DNA of 57,757 nt, taken from contig JABXHO010000011.1 of NCBI GenBank assembly GCA_013373595.1, positions 1 through 57,757 of the forward strand, read 5' to 3'. Made by a program: the position numbers and the translations under genes. Shown in pieces: positions 43,083 through 51,532 of the stretch. The first letter of the stretch is position 1, and each line of letters starts with the position of its first letter. Source of the stretch: Flavobacteriales bacterium (GTDB lineage: Bacteria; Bacteroidota; Bacteroidia; Flavobacteriales_D; Crocinitomicaceae). Below the pieces are notes generated by a model, which was not told the origin of the DNA, ran no database searches, and saw only the letters and a program-made list of their open reading frames with translations.

Positions 43083-44585
43083 TCAAGCCTCTAACTTCAA
43101 CACCTTCGTTGTGCGCTCACGTGTTGATAAACACAATTCTCGGTTCTCTGCCAACGATTGACCGTAACTTGGAATCATTTCCTTGATCAAATCCTGCCAT
43201 TCTTTCGTTTCCATGTCCGATGGGAAGCATTTGGTCAGTAAGTCGAGCATGATTTGTACGGATGTACTCGCACCGGGAGAAGCGCCTAAAAGTGCCGATA
43301 ACGAACCGTCCTCGCTAGCAACGATTTCCGTTCCAAATTGTAAAACACCATTTCCATCCTCATCTCGCTTGATGATTTGAACTCGCTGCCCCGCTGTATG
43401 CAATTTCCAATCTTCCATTTTTGCCTGTGGAAAGTACTTCTGTAACATTTCAAAACGGTCTTCATCCGATTGAACCACTTGTTTTACCAAATATTTCGTC
43501 AACTGGAAATTTTTAAATCCAGCACTCAGCAAAGGCCAGATATTGTGCGATTCGATGGAAAGTGGAAGGTCGAAATACGATCCGTTTTTGAGGAATTTGG
43601 TTGAAAAACCAGCGTACGGTCCAAAAAGCAGGGTGCGTTTTCCATTGATAAAACGTGTATCTAAGTGAGGAACCGACATCGGGGGAGAGCCAACTTCAGC
43701 TTTTCCATATACTTTCGCTTCGTGCTGTTTGATTACTTCTTCGTTTGAGCAAGAGAGAAATTCTCCACTTACTGGGAATCCGCCGTAACCTTCTCCGATG
43801 GGAAGATCCGTTTTTTCTAACAAAGGAATGGCAGCTCCGCCAGCACCAATAAATACGAAGTCAGATTGAATTTTTTCCGTTGTATCGCGGTTGAGCTCTT
43901 TTACTTTGATTTCCCAACGATCATCGGGCATGCGCGAAATATCTTCTATTTCATGTCCCAAAAACAATTCAACATTGTCTTGATTTTGCAAATACTCAAT
44001 CATTTTACGTGTCAGATCTCCAAAATTGACATCTGTTCCAATTGCCATACGCGTAGCGGCAATTTCTTGATCGGGATCGCGGCCTTCCATCATGAGTGGA
44101 ATCCATTCTTTGATCTGCGCATGATCTTCCGAGTACAACATGTCCTCGAATAAACCGTATTGCGTCATTTGCTCATGTCGCAGGCGGAGAAAATCCACGT
44201 TTTCTTTTCCCCACACAAAACTCATGTGATCGATGTCATTGATAAACGGAACCGACGATTCAACATCTCCTTTTTCGACCAGGTACGCCCAAAATTGTTT
44301 CGATACTTCGAAGGATTGCGCAATTTTTAATGCTTTGGAAAGATCGACATTGCCGTCCTCCTTTTGTGGAGTATAGTTTAATTCACAAAAGGCAGAATGT
44401 CCCGTTCCTGCGTTGTTCCACGCATTCGAGCTTTCCGCGGCTACTTCATCCAAACGTTCGTAAATGGAAATTCGAGCGAAAGGCATGAGTTTTTGAAGGA
44501 AAATTCCAAGTGTAGCACTCATAATTCCCGCTCCAATTAAGGTGATATTAAATTCTTTGGGTGTATCGTTGGTTGAATCTGACAT
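43083..44585 (-). CDS. mqo: Malate:quinone oxidoreductase
   Basis: This 500-residue membrane-associated FAD enzyme oxidises malate to oxaloacetate and passes electrons to the quinone pool, replacing or backing malate dehydrogenase. The FAD-binding motif is LIGAGIMSATLG (about 16-27), followed by NAWNNAGTGHSAFCELNYTP (about 55-74), VFIGAGGAA and SPGASTSVQIMLDLL near the C-terminus. Length is normal. It is monocistronic. Confidence 0.96.
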   Translation of the reverse strand: MSDSTNDTPKEFNITLIGAGIMSATLGIFLQKLMPFARISIYERLDEVAAESSNAWNNAGTGHSAFCELNYTPQKEDGNVDLSKALKIAQSFEVSKQFWAYLVEKGDVESSVPFINDIDHMSFVWGKENVDFLRLRHEQMTQYGLFEDMLYSEDHAQIKEWIPLMMEGRDPDQEIAATRMAIGTDVNFGDLTRKMIEYLQNQDNVELFLGHEIEDISRMPDDRWEIKVKELNRDTTEKIQSDFVFIGAGGAAIPLLEKTDLPIGEGYGGFPVSGEFLSCSNEEVIKQHEAKVYGKAEVGSPPMSVPHLDTRFINGKRTLLFGPYAGFSTKFLKNGSYFDLPLSIESHNIWPLLSAGFKNFQLTKYLVKQVVQSDEDRFEMLQKYFPQAKMEDWKLHTAGQRVQIIKRDEDGNGVLQFGTEIVASEDGSLSALLGASPGASTSVQIMLDLLTKCFPSDMETKEWQDLIKEMIPSYGQSLAENRELCLSTRERTTKVLKLEA

Positions 44586-44628
44586 GGTGTTTTCGTTTTC
44601 TGAAGACCAATATAATGATCCTCAACGA

Positions 44629-45420
44629 TTATAAGTTGATAAGGAAAAGAATAATGATCGCTAAAATCAGTAAGGTTAAGAAGGCGACAAGTGAAATTAC
44701 CAATACGCCCACAAAGCGAAGGAAGGTGTACTTTTTATCAAAAACCTTTTTCAAGGAAATGACTGTGTAGACGAATGAGAAGACCAGAAAACCGAGTTGA
44801 ACGACCATAGTGATCATTTCGTTGGTGTCGCCTGAAAATAAGGTATTTATAACTCCAAAAAGGAGTAGTTGAATGATTCCAATGATGAAAAAGAAGGAAA
44901 ACAGATGGAGCGTAAAAACAAAAAAGTTTACGTAGTAATCACGCTTTTCGGATCGGAATAGAAGTCGGATAATGACGGCAAATAATGGTGTGTAAAGAAA
45001 GAGCAGGATGTTGAAGTTCTTTTGAAATGCTTCCGTAACTGCTTGGGCTGCTCGTTCTGATTCATTCACGGAAAGCTCCAAGGTAGATGATTCATTTCCC
45101 GTGAGGTACGATAATCCAAAGTAGAGAAAGGATAAGAAAAGAAAAACGCGAACGGGTGGAATAAACCGTTGTCTTTTTCCATTGAGGTATTCTACGGTGA
45201 TTCGACCTGGATCTGTAACTAATGGGACGATTGAACGAAACAAACGACTGTCAAAAGTGAGGTAATCACTAAGGAAATCATTGAAAAGTAATCGAATGGA
45301 AGCTTGTTTGGAGTGATTTTCTTGTCCGCATTGTGGACAGTAATTTTCAGAATTCAATAAGGCTGTTTGACAATTGTAACAAATGGTGGCTTTTCGCCGC
45401 TTTATTGAATGGCTTTTCAT
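44629..45420 (-). CDS. DUF3667 membrane protein with zinc-ribbon
   Basis: A 263-residue protein of the DUF3667 family. The N-terminus has a zinc-ribbon with two CxxC pairs (ICYNCQTALL and YCPQCGQ, about 13-37), then LTFDSRLFRSIVPLVTDPG and GKRQRFIPPVRVFLFLSFLY. Four or five membrane helices follow. The role is unknown. I use the ATG at 45420; a TTG is one codon upstream. It is downstream of the RimK-like cluster with 19 bases between, so may be its last gene. Confidence 0.85.
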   Translation of the reverse strand: MKSHSIKRRKATICYNCQTALLNSENYCPQCGQENHSKQASIRLLFNDFLSDYLTFDSRLFRSIVPLVTDPGRITVEYLNGKRQRFIPPVRVFLFLSFLYFGLSYLTGNESSTLELSVNESERAAQAVTEAFQKNFNILLFLYTPLFAVIIRLLFRSEKRDYYVNFFVFTLHLFSFFFIIGIIQLLLFGVINTLFSGDTNEMITMVVQLGFLVFSFVYTVISLKKVFDKKYTFLRFVGVLVISLVAFLTLLILAIIILFLINL

Positions 45421-45439
45421 CAATAGTTACTTTGATCAA

Positions 45440-46399
45440 TTAGTCGTCTGGAAGGTTTTCATTCGCTCCGGTCACGCCAATATGAAACAAGGCATCTCCC
45501 TTGTACACAATCGGAGCATTATTCACACAGAAAACGTGACCATCGTACGCGGCACGTACTTTTTTATTGAAATCGCCGTACGGATCGGTTATAAATCCAA
45601 GTACGTCTTTTTTGTTCACTTTTGAGCCATTTTCTACCGTTGGGTGAAACATTCCTGAAAAACGCGCGCGCACCCATTTGGATTGAGAGATCACGACAGG
45701 TTCGGTGGATACTTCAGGACAGTCAGGCGTCATTCCTAGATGATGGAGTACACGAATGGTTCCATTCACACCGTGTTGGATAACATCTTCTTCAAATACA
45801 CTCGATTTTCCACCTTCAAACAAAAGAACCGTTTTTTTGTTCTTGTTCATCATCTCACGAAGCGACTTGGAAATCAACTTAGAGTGAATAATAAAGGGGG
45901 GATTGAAGATGGTAGCCAGTTTCAGCGCTTCTTCATCAGATGGAGCACAACGAATCTGCGGTGCATTTACGCGGTCGGCTCCTCCCGTATGAAAATCGAT
46001 CATGAGATCTACATGCGGAGCGATTTCTGTGGTGAATTTGTACGCTAATTGACTGGCGAGTGATCCGTTTTTGGTACCAGGAAAGACGCGATTCAAATCT
46101 CTTCCATCTGGAAAATTCCGTGACACATTCAAGTATCCGAATACATTCAGAACAGGAATGCAAATAATAGTTCCTCGCTTGGGTTTGTGGTAACCATTAC
46201 TGATCAATCGGCGGATAATGTCGATACCGTTGAGTTCATCTCCATGTACCGCTCCATTCAGAAGTACTACCGGGCCATCTTTCTTTGCTCGATGTACAAT
46301 GACGGGAACCAACATGGAGTTGCGAAGGTGTGATTTCGCAAGGTTGATGGATAATTGATACGATTTTCCTTTTTCTATCTCAGTGTCCAGAATTCTCAT
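45440..46399 (-). CDS. Succinylglutamate desuccinylase/aspartoacylase-family metallohydrolase
   Basis: A 319-residue zinc hydrolase of the AstE/AspA family. The zinc site is visible in LNGAVHGDELNGID (about 48-61), NRVFPGTKNG and MIDFHTGG (about 133-140), with the catalytic Glu in LFEGGKSSV near 195. The family removes acyl groups from amino acids. It is 17 bases behind rimK and probably acts on the same pathway, perhaps releasing a Glu-type tail. This coupling is inferred from context. Confidence 0.85.
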   Translation of the reverse strand: MRILDTEIEKGKSYQLSINLAKSHLRNSMLVPVIVHRAKKDGPVVLLNGAVHGDELNGIDIIRRLISNGYHKPKRGTIICIPVLNVFGYLNVSRNFPDGRDLNRVFPGTKNGSLASQLAYKFTTEIAPHVDLMIDFHTGGADRVNAPQIRCAPSDEEALKLATIFNPPFIIHSKLISKSLREMMNKNKKTVLLFEGGKSSVFEEDVIQHGVNGTIRVLHHLGMTPDCPEVSTEPVVISQSKWVRARFSGMFHPTVENGSKVNKKDVLGFITDPYGDFNKKVRAAYDGHVFCVNNAPIVYKGDALFHIGVTGANENLPDD

Positions 46400-46416
46400 G
46401 AAAATCGATATTAGTT

Positions 46417-47301
46417 TTATACGTTACGCTCAATGTACTTGATGATATCCTTAGCAATATCACGACCAGTAGCGTTTTCAATTCCTTCTAAACCTGGAGA
46501 AGAATTCACTTCGAGTACCAATGGTCCTTTTTCGGATTGAAGCATGTCTACTCCAGCAACACCAAGTCCCATGGCTTTCGCTGCTTTCAACGCTGTTCTT
46601 TCTTCTTCATCAGTAAGCTCAATAATGGATGCCGAGCCTCCACGGTGTAGGTTCGAACGGAATTCGCCTTCTTTTCCTTGTCGTTTCATGGCACCAACAA
46701 TTTGTCCGTCCACAACAAAAGCACGAATGTCTGCACCACCAGCTTCTTTGATAAATTCTTGAGCAATTACACGTGCACCCAATCCGTTGAATGCTTCTAA
46801 TACAGAATTAGCGGCATTTTTCGTCTCAGCCAACACAACACCCAAACCTTGTGTTCCTTCCAATAATTTGATAATCATTGGGGCACCACCAACAGCTTCT
46901 ACAACGTGCTGTGTATCTTTTGTGTAATTCGTGAAAACTGTTTTGGGAAGGCCAACACCTGCTCGTGCCAACACTTGTAAACTTCTGAGTTTGTCTCTTG
47001 ATCGAACAAGTGCTTGCGATTCTACAACAGAGAAAACTTTACGCATTTCGAATTGTCGCACTACGGCTGTTCCATAAAATGTAATGGAAGCTCCCACACG
47101 AGGAATGATTGCGTCTACGTCATCCAAATATTTTCCTTTGTAATAAATACGTGGATTTTTCTTTTCAATTTCGATTTGACATTGCAATGGATCAACAATA
47201 ATCACTTCGTGACCACGCTTTTTCGCAGCTTCGATAAGTCGTTGAGTTGAATAGAGTTTGACGTTTCGTGAGAGAATTGCAATTTGTAGGTTTTCAGCCA
47301 T
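46417..47301 (-). CDS. rimK: RimK-type ATP-grasp ligase (S6 glutamate ligase family)
   Basis: RimK ligases add glutamate residues to the C-terminus of ribosomal protein S6 or, in other branches, to other small acceptors. The 294 residues show the ATP-grasp core: [18 protein letters not shown] (about 135-152), [20 protein letters not shown], and [18 protein letters not shown] with [14 protein letters not shown] near the C-terminus. Length is that of E. coli RimK. It overlaps the protease-like gene by 8 bases, and the metallohydrolase gene follows, an arrangement seen in other bacteria. Confidence 0.93.
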   Translation of the reverse strand: MAENLQIAILSRNVKLYSTQRLIEAAKKRGHEVIIVDPLQCQIEIEKKNPRIYYKGKYLDDVDAIIPRVGASITFYGTAVVRQFEMRKVFSVVESQALVRSRDKLRSLQVLARAGVGLPKTVFTNYTKDTQHVVEAVGGAPMIIKLLEGTQGLGVVLAETKNAANSVLEAFNGLGARVIAQEFIKEAGGADIRAFVVDGQIVGAMKRQGKEGEFRSNLHRGGSASIIELTDEEERTALKAAKAMGLGVAGVDMLQSEKGPLVLEVNSSPGLEGIENATGRDIAKDIIKYIERNV

Positions 47302-47755
47302 TTAATTCGTTTTTTTTCTGTGTGTATGAAAGTCGCGTTTTTGAAGGATCAACAAGGTATTGATTTCCAAGGAATTTTCGCCCCAAAAGTACAGGGAATC
47401 TGAGTCCTTTTCGCTCTGCAAGGGTGAACTCAACGCTTTTATCCTTTCCGAATAGACGGATTGTTGTGCGTATCGAAAAACGTTTTTTCGGATTTCCCCC
47501 TGAGTTTTTAACGATTCGAGTGGAATACTCCGTTGTTTCAAATGTCCGTTTCTCAACAGGAATAAAATGATCTTCCTCGAGAATTGTATAACGAAGAATA
47601 GACGCTCCATCCGAAGAAGTGATTTCTTCGATAGACGAACAACGTAGGGAAGAGGTGTACGCTCCCGTGTCCGTTTTTACTGGAATGTTTTCAATATTGA
47701 AATCCAGAAAATCGGCATAATCCCAACGACCTATGATAGTTTTTGTTGACTCCAT
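47294..47755 (-). CDS. RimB-type retropepsin-like protein (PF05618)
   Basis: A 153-residue protein of PF05618, long called ATP-dependent zinc protease but retropepsin-like. The active-site loop [16 protein letters not shown] (Asp29) carries the D-T-G-A motif, and [19 protein letters not shown] near 124-142 is the second conserved element. In Pseudomonas a member (RimB) acts beside RimK in S6 modification. This gene overlaps rimK by 8 bases and is the first of the cluster. Confidence 0.85.
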   Translation of the reverse strand: MESTKTIIGRWDYADFLDFNIENIPVKTDTGAYTSSLRCSSIEEITSSDGASILRYTILEEDHFIPVEKRTFETTEYSTRIVKNSGGNPKKRFSIRTTIRLFGKDKSVEFTLAERKGLRFPVLLGRKFLGNQYLVDPSKTRLSYTQKKNELNG

Positions 47756-48133
47756 TCAAACAATTGCAATAGCGAATATCTTGTAGATTCTATGGACGAA
47801 AGTAGAATAAAAATTATTTCTGAGAAGAACAATTGATAGTTTAAAACTGTTTTCGATAATTGAAGAAAGCTTCGTTTTTGTAACATATTGATTTTTAGAG
47901 TTTTTATGACTTGTTACCTTATCGTTAAGTTTTAGGATTTGAACGCAAAACTGACAAAACAAGCGTCATCTACCTGTTCAAGAGTGCTTCTCAAGGATTG
48001 AAATGCTTCAACCAAGAACGATTTCTATTGGCATCACTTTCTAAGATTTTGCGCTGATAGAGTATAGGGAACTTTCAGATCAAGACTAGAATAGACAGCT
48101 AATCAATGAGATGTGAAAAAGTAGGCGTGTCAT

Positions 48134-48697
48134 TTACTTAACGAAAATAGAGGAAATTCTCTTTTCCAAATCTCGAAATTCAAGAAATTCGTATTCTCCT
48201 TCAACCATCTTATAGTTCGCAGAGAGATCATCCAAGGTACTTTCAACTTGATACCAATCGTCATTGGATGGGACGAATAAATATTCTTTTGAGTCCATAA
48301 GGCTGATTGTCCCGACAGCATTCGGATGAATACGCAGAAAATCGCTAACCGTCATACCCGGATGAACTCCTTGATACGCTTGATTTGAGTCAAAAAGAAT
48401 GAAGCCTCCTACTTGGTCTCGCTCCCAATCTTTCCAGAAGTAGAAAAGCAGTGAATCGTTTCTGTAGACGGAGATCCCATCTTCACCACTACTACACAAT
48501 CCAAACTGATTCGGACTTTCCGATTGAAATTTTGAATCGGGATATAACTTTTTCACATCATTTATTGGCATTCCAACGCGAATGTTAAACTCCGAAACAG
48601 TTTGATAATCGGTTCCCGAACACGCGGAGAAGATTAGCAGAAAAGTGATCGCGCATAAAAGCGAAAATGTAAATCGTTTTGAAGAAAGATTGATCAT
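48134..48697 (-). CDS. Lipoprotein of unknown function
   Basis: A 187-residue lipoprotein with lipobox FSAC (Cys26 approximately) after a hydrophobic signal. Two similar segments, FNIRVGMPINDVKKLYPDS and QAYQGVHPGMTVSDFLRIHP, look like repeated helical units of the kind seen in small periplasmic beta-lactamase-inhibitor-like or SmpA/OmlA-type folds. That relation is weak. The ATG at 48697 is preferred over the TTG-like start overlapping the acyltransferase. It follows the acyltransferase gene directly. The 375 bases between it and the rim cluster show no clear gene. Confidence 0.7.
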   Translation of the reverse strand: MINLSSKRFTFSLLCAITFLLIFSACSGTDYQTVSEFNIRVGMPINDVKKLYPDSKFQSESPNQFGLCSSGEDGISVYRNDSLLFYFWKDWERDQVGGFILFDSNQAYQGVHPGMTVSDFLRIHPNAVGTISLMDSKEYLFVPSNDDWYQVESTLDDLSANYKMVEGEYEFLEFRDLEKRISSIFVK

Positions 48698-48698
48698 C

Positions 48699-49865
48699 TT
48701 ATTCAGCTGTCTCAAGCTTCAGCTTGTTCACAACAGGATTCCCGTATGTCATTAGGAAATACGGTTTCAATTCATCTTCAACTTCGTTGTATTTCTCATT
48801 GAAGATGTCTCGTTTGTTTTCAATTTCCTGCATGTCAACATCGAGATCACTAAGTTTTGGACCAATGGAAGAGTCGTTGGCTTGCATTTTCTCGTAAGCC
48901 AAATAGTTAGACGGATGCAAATGGTAATTGCACACAATTTGAGCATCAATTTGCTGCGCGATAGTCACAGGATCATCATCATCGGCTTTAATTTCCCGAC
49001 CAAATTGTAGAACAATGTTTCCTTTCTCGCCATTCAGTCCCGCTGAAATACTCAAGAAATCGCTGTTTTCATCTTTCTCAAAGAATCCATTTTTTTCGAT
49101 TTCATACAACTCACGAGCTTTCATCACAGCACATGGATCGTACTCATAGGAAATGGAAACAGGAATAATGCCCAAACGATTAATGGAATCCTTCATCGTC
49201 ATTGCAGGGCTCGCATCACGATTTGAAAGGTGAAACATTTTGAGCAAAGCAGGATCGGTTTTGTCAATTCCATTTTTGGCTCTTCCTTCTCGCTGAGCAA
49301 TCCAGACGTTACTACCATTGTCAATGGCGTGGTAAATGTATTCCGATAATTGTTTTGATGCCAATAGCTTTTCACGACCTTGTACGGAGCGTTTTACGAT
49401 AAAACTCTTGTTCAAACGCATCAAATCAGAGATATAATCCTTCTTCAAGAGATTGTCACCAATCGCAATCTGAACGGTTCCATGTACCGAATTACGAAGT
49501 AAATAGCCAATTAGAGCCGGGTCCATGACAATATCACGGTGATTACTGATGAAGAGGTGAGGAGTGTCCTGTGCAAAATCATGCAATCCTTCCACTTTCA
49601 AACTCGTGGCAGTAGAGGACAAAATCTTTTCTACATATTCCCCAACGGCTTTCTGCAACTGATCAATCGTGTTGATGTTCGAAAGTTTCTTCTTCAACTT
49701 CTGCTTAACCAGCTTTTTCGAAATATTCGGAAGTGCCTTGTTTAGATTGGGGCGACGAAAGCGCGCGATTCCAGTTAGGAATTCGTCATTATGAACCAAC
49801 CTGCCGAGTACACTTGGAACTTCAGCGTCGTTGTATGGTCGTATGTCATCGAATTTATTCAACAT
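48699..49865 (-). CDS. 1-acyl-glycerol-3-phosphate acyltransferase-like (PlsC/GPAT type)
   Basis: A 388-residue phospholipid acyltransferase-like protein. The catalytic motif reads FISNHRDIVMDPALIGY, a NHRDxxMD variant of the HxxxxD box (about 106-122), with the second motif QREGRAKNG near 192-200. The N-terminal 80 residues and a charged C-terminus lie outside the PlsC core, so it is closer to the longer GPAT-like group. A TAGTTTTG promoter box precedes it. It probably acts in membrane lipid synthesis. Confidence 0.82.
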   Translation of the reverse strand: MLNKFDDIRPYNDAEVPSVLGRLVHNDEFLTGIARFRRPNLNKALPNISKKLVKQKLKKKLSNINTIDQLQKAVGEYVEKILSSTATSLKVEGLHDFAQDTPHLFISNHRDIVMDPALIGYLLRNSVHGTVQIAIGDNLLKKDYISDLMRLNKSFIVKRSVQGREKLLASKQLSEYIYHAIDNGSNVWIAQREGRAKNGIDKTDPALLKMFHLSNRDASPAMTMKDSINRLGIIPVSISYEYDPCAVMKARELYEIEKNGFFEKDENSDFLSISAGLNGEKGNIVLQFGREIKADDDDPVTIAQQIDAQIVCNYHLHPSNYLAYEKMQANDSSIGPKLSDLDVDMQEIENKRDIFNEKYNEVEDELKPYFLMTYGNPVVNKLKLETAE

Positions 49866-49877
49866 GTCGTCTATTTA

Positions 49878-49885
49878 CAAAACTA
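49878..49885 (-). promoter_or_regulatory. Promoter -7 box of the acyltransferase gene
   Basis: On the minus strand TAGTTTTG matches TAnnTTTG, 12 bases upstream of the ATG at 49865. Confidence 0.55.
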
Positions 49886-49976
49886 CTCGTTTTTTTTAAA
49901 CGGCATAGATAGTGATTTTTGTTCAGAAACTTTTTTTGAAAAAATAACAGGGAAAAGAGAGCGGAATGATTCTTTT

Positions 49977-49992
49977 ATCGTAATATTGCGAT
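49977..49992 (+). promoter_or_regulatory. ArsR operator and arsR promoter, copy 1
   Basis: ATCG-T-AATATT-G-CGAT is a palindrome with one mismatched pair. It contains TAATATTG, a one-mismatch form of the -7 box TAnnTTTG, just upstream of the arsR ATG at 49999. A near-identical sequence lies at 50365. Confidence 0.7.
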
Positions 49993-49998
49993 ATAGCT

Positions 49999-50334
49999 AT
50001 GGGATTAACACGAACAGATTTATTTACAGAGGAGCAAAACGAGTTTGCGAAGATGGGGAAGATTTTTTCTCACCCAGCGCGTGTCGCGATTTTGGAATAC
50101 TTGCTCAAGGCGAATGCCTGTATCAATTCTGATTTGGTACAAGAACTGGGGTTAGCGCAGGCAACAATTAGTCAACACTTGAAAGAATTGAAGTCGATGG
50201 GCATTATTCAAGGCACTATTGAAGGTGCTTCAATGAGTTACTGTATTAATCCAGAAACATGGCAAACATTTAAGGAAACATTCAACTCGTTCTTCGATCA
50301 ACATGCGTGTTGCTCGGGTGATTCGTGTTGCTAA
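49999..50334 (+). CDS. arsR: ArsR-family arsenite-responsive repressor with C-terminal Cys cluster
   Basis: A 111-residue winged helix-turn-helix repressor: FSHPARVAILEYLLKANACIN, then LVQELGLAQATISQHLKELKSMG up to about residue 68. The classical CVC arsenite site of E. coli ArsR is missing from the DNA-binding helix region. Instead the C-terminus ends CCSGDSCC (104-111). The spacing of C104, C105 and C111 equals that of the three As(III)-binding cysteines at the C-terminus of the Acidithiobacillus ArsR. It should repress this cluster and release on As(III). Confidence 0.92.
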   Translation: MGLTRTDLFTEEQNEFAKMGKIFSHPARVAILEYLLKANACINSDLVQELGLAQATISQHLKELKSMGIIQGTIEGASMSYCINPETWQTFKETFNSFFDQHACCSGDSCC

Positions 50335-50364
50335 ACCTCGAAAGAAAAAAATTTGGAATGAATC

Positions 50365-50380
50365 ATCGTAATATTGCAAT
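50365..50380 (+). promoter_or_regulatory. ArsR operator, copy 2, upstream of the ars structural genes
   Basis: ATCG-T-AATATT-G-CAAT repeats the arsR operator, again containing TAATATTG. It lies in the gap between arsR and the DUF6428 gene, so the structural genes have their own ArsR-controlled promoter. Confidence 0.65.
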
Positions 50381-50442
50381 ATAGATATACGATTCTCCAG
50401 CTACTGAAATAACGGAATACTCAAATATTAAAAAACAACAAC

Positions 50443-50913
50443 ATGAAACTCAACGATTTTAAAAACAAGTTAAACGAACTAGAACAAATCAGCTTTGAAT
50501 TGCCAAATGGAACAAAGGTTCCTGCTCATTTTCACGTTACGGAAGTGGGGAATGTAACAAAGCACTTTATTGATTGCGGAGGAACGATTCGCGTAGAGCA
50601 CAGGGTAAATTTTCAATTGTGGGAGGCGAATGATTACGATCATCGTTTACATCCGGAGAAATTACTCTCAATTATTGAGTTATCGGAGGATAAATTAGGA
50701 TTGAAGGATGAGGAAATTGAAGTAGAATACCAGGGAGATACAATTGGAAAATACGGAATTGAACTGAACGGAGATACATTTATGCTCACTTCACTTACAA
50801 CAGATTGCTTAGCGAAAGATAAATGCGGAATTCCTACGGAGAAATTGAAAAAGCCACTTATTTCTTTAACTCCTAACTCATCGACTTGCGAGCCAGGATC
50901 GGGTTGCTGCTAA
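50443..50913 (+). CDS. DUF6428 protein of the arsenic cluster with Cys-rich tail
   Basis: A 156-residue soluble protein of the DUF6428 family, which recurs in arsenic clusters of Bacteroidota and has no assigned function. The body has ELPNGTKVPAHFHVTEVG near residues 18-35 and a conserved HFIDCGGTIRVEHRVNFQLW. The tail CEPGSGCC (Cys149, 155, 156) resembles the arsenite-binding cysteine pattern at the end of ArsR. It may hand As(III) to the pump or protect the cytosol. It starts behind ArsR operator copy 2. Confidence 0.82.
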   Translation: MKLNDFKNKLNELEQISFELPNGTKVPAHFHVTEVGNVTKHFIDCGGTIRVEHRVNFQLWEANDYDHRLHPEKLLSIIELSEDKLGLKDEEIEVEYQGDTIGKYGIELNGDTFMLTSLTTDCLAKDKCGIPTEKLKKPLISLTPNSSTCEPGSGCC

Positions 50914-50923
50914 TTGTTTAACT

Positions 50924-51532
50924 ATGTTCAAAGAAATTCAGCAGGTAATTGACAAGATGGATTTCAATTCCATTTCTGTGGCTCGAAAGCAAGAACTTGA
51001 TAGGTTAATTGATTTCATCCAGTTGAGGGCCGCGCAGAATGCACCGATTCGTTTAAACTTTATTTGCACGCACAATTCGAGAAGAAGTCAGTTTTCGCAA
51101 GTTTGGGCACAAGTTGCTTCGGAATATTATGATGTTCCTGTTCAATCGTACAGCGGCGGAGTAGAAGTAACAGCTTTTAATGAGCGCGCAGTGGCTTCGT
51201 TGAAACGATTTGGATTTGAAATCGACAAAAGTGGAACGGATAATCCGAGGTATACTGTTCGTTGGAGTGAGGAAGCACAGCCGCTCGTGATGTTTTCCAA
51301 ACTCTACGATGATGTGGTCAATCCGTCGGAACATTTTGCAGCCATTATGACGTGTGCTCACGCTGATGAAAATTGTCCAGTTGTAACAGGCTGCGAAGAA
51401 CGTATTCCTATTCGTTACAACGATCCGAAGACATATGATGACACACCGCAGGAATCGGAGATGTACGACTCTCGATCGTTTGAGATCGCAACCGAGCTGT
51501 TTTATGTTTTTTCTAATGTGTCCAAGTCATGA
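50924..51532 (+). CDS. ArsC-like low-molecular-weight phosphatase-fold protein
   Basis: A 202-residue member of the thioredoxin-linked arsenate-reductase/LMW phosphatase fold. The phosphate loop is CTHNSRRSQ (48-56): Cys48 and Arg54 of CX5R are present, but position 53, a Cys in many arsenate reductases, is Arg. A further Cys group in TCAHADENCPVVTGCEERIPI (about 144-164) may supply the resolving cysteines. It probably reduces arsenate to arsenite for export. It overlaps the Acr3 gene by four bases. Confidence 0.85.
   Translation: MFKEIQQVIDKMDFNSISVARKQELDRLIDFIQLRAAQNAPIRLNFICTHNSRRSQFSQVWAQVASEYYDVPVQSYSGGVEVTAFNERAVASLKRFGFEIDKSGTDNPRYTVRWSEEAQPLVMFSKLYDDVVNPSEHFAAIMTCAHADENCPVVTGCEERIPIRYNDPKTYDDTPQESEMYDSRSFEIATELFYVFSNVSKS

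Noticed and set aside
47756-48133. Gene in the 375-base gap upstream of the RimB-like gene
   Set aside because: Short frames exist on both strands, but none has a start, a ribosome site or plausible protein composition.
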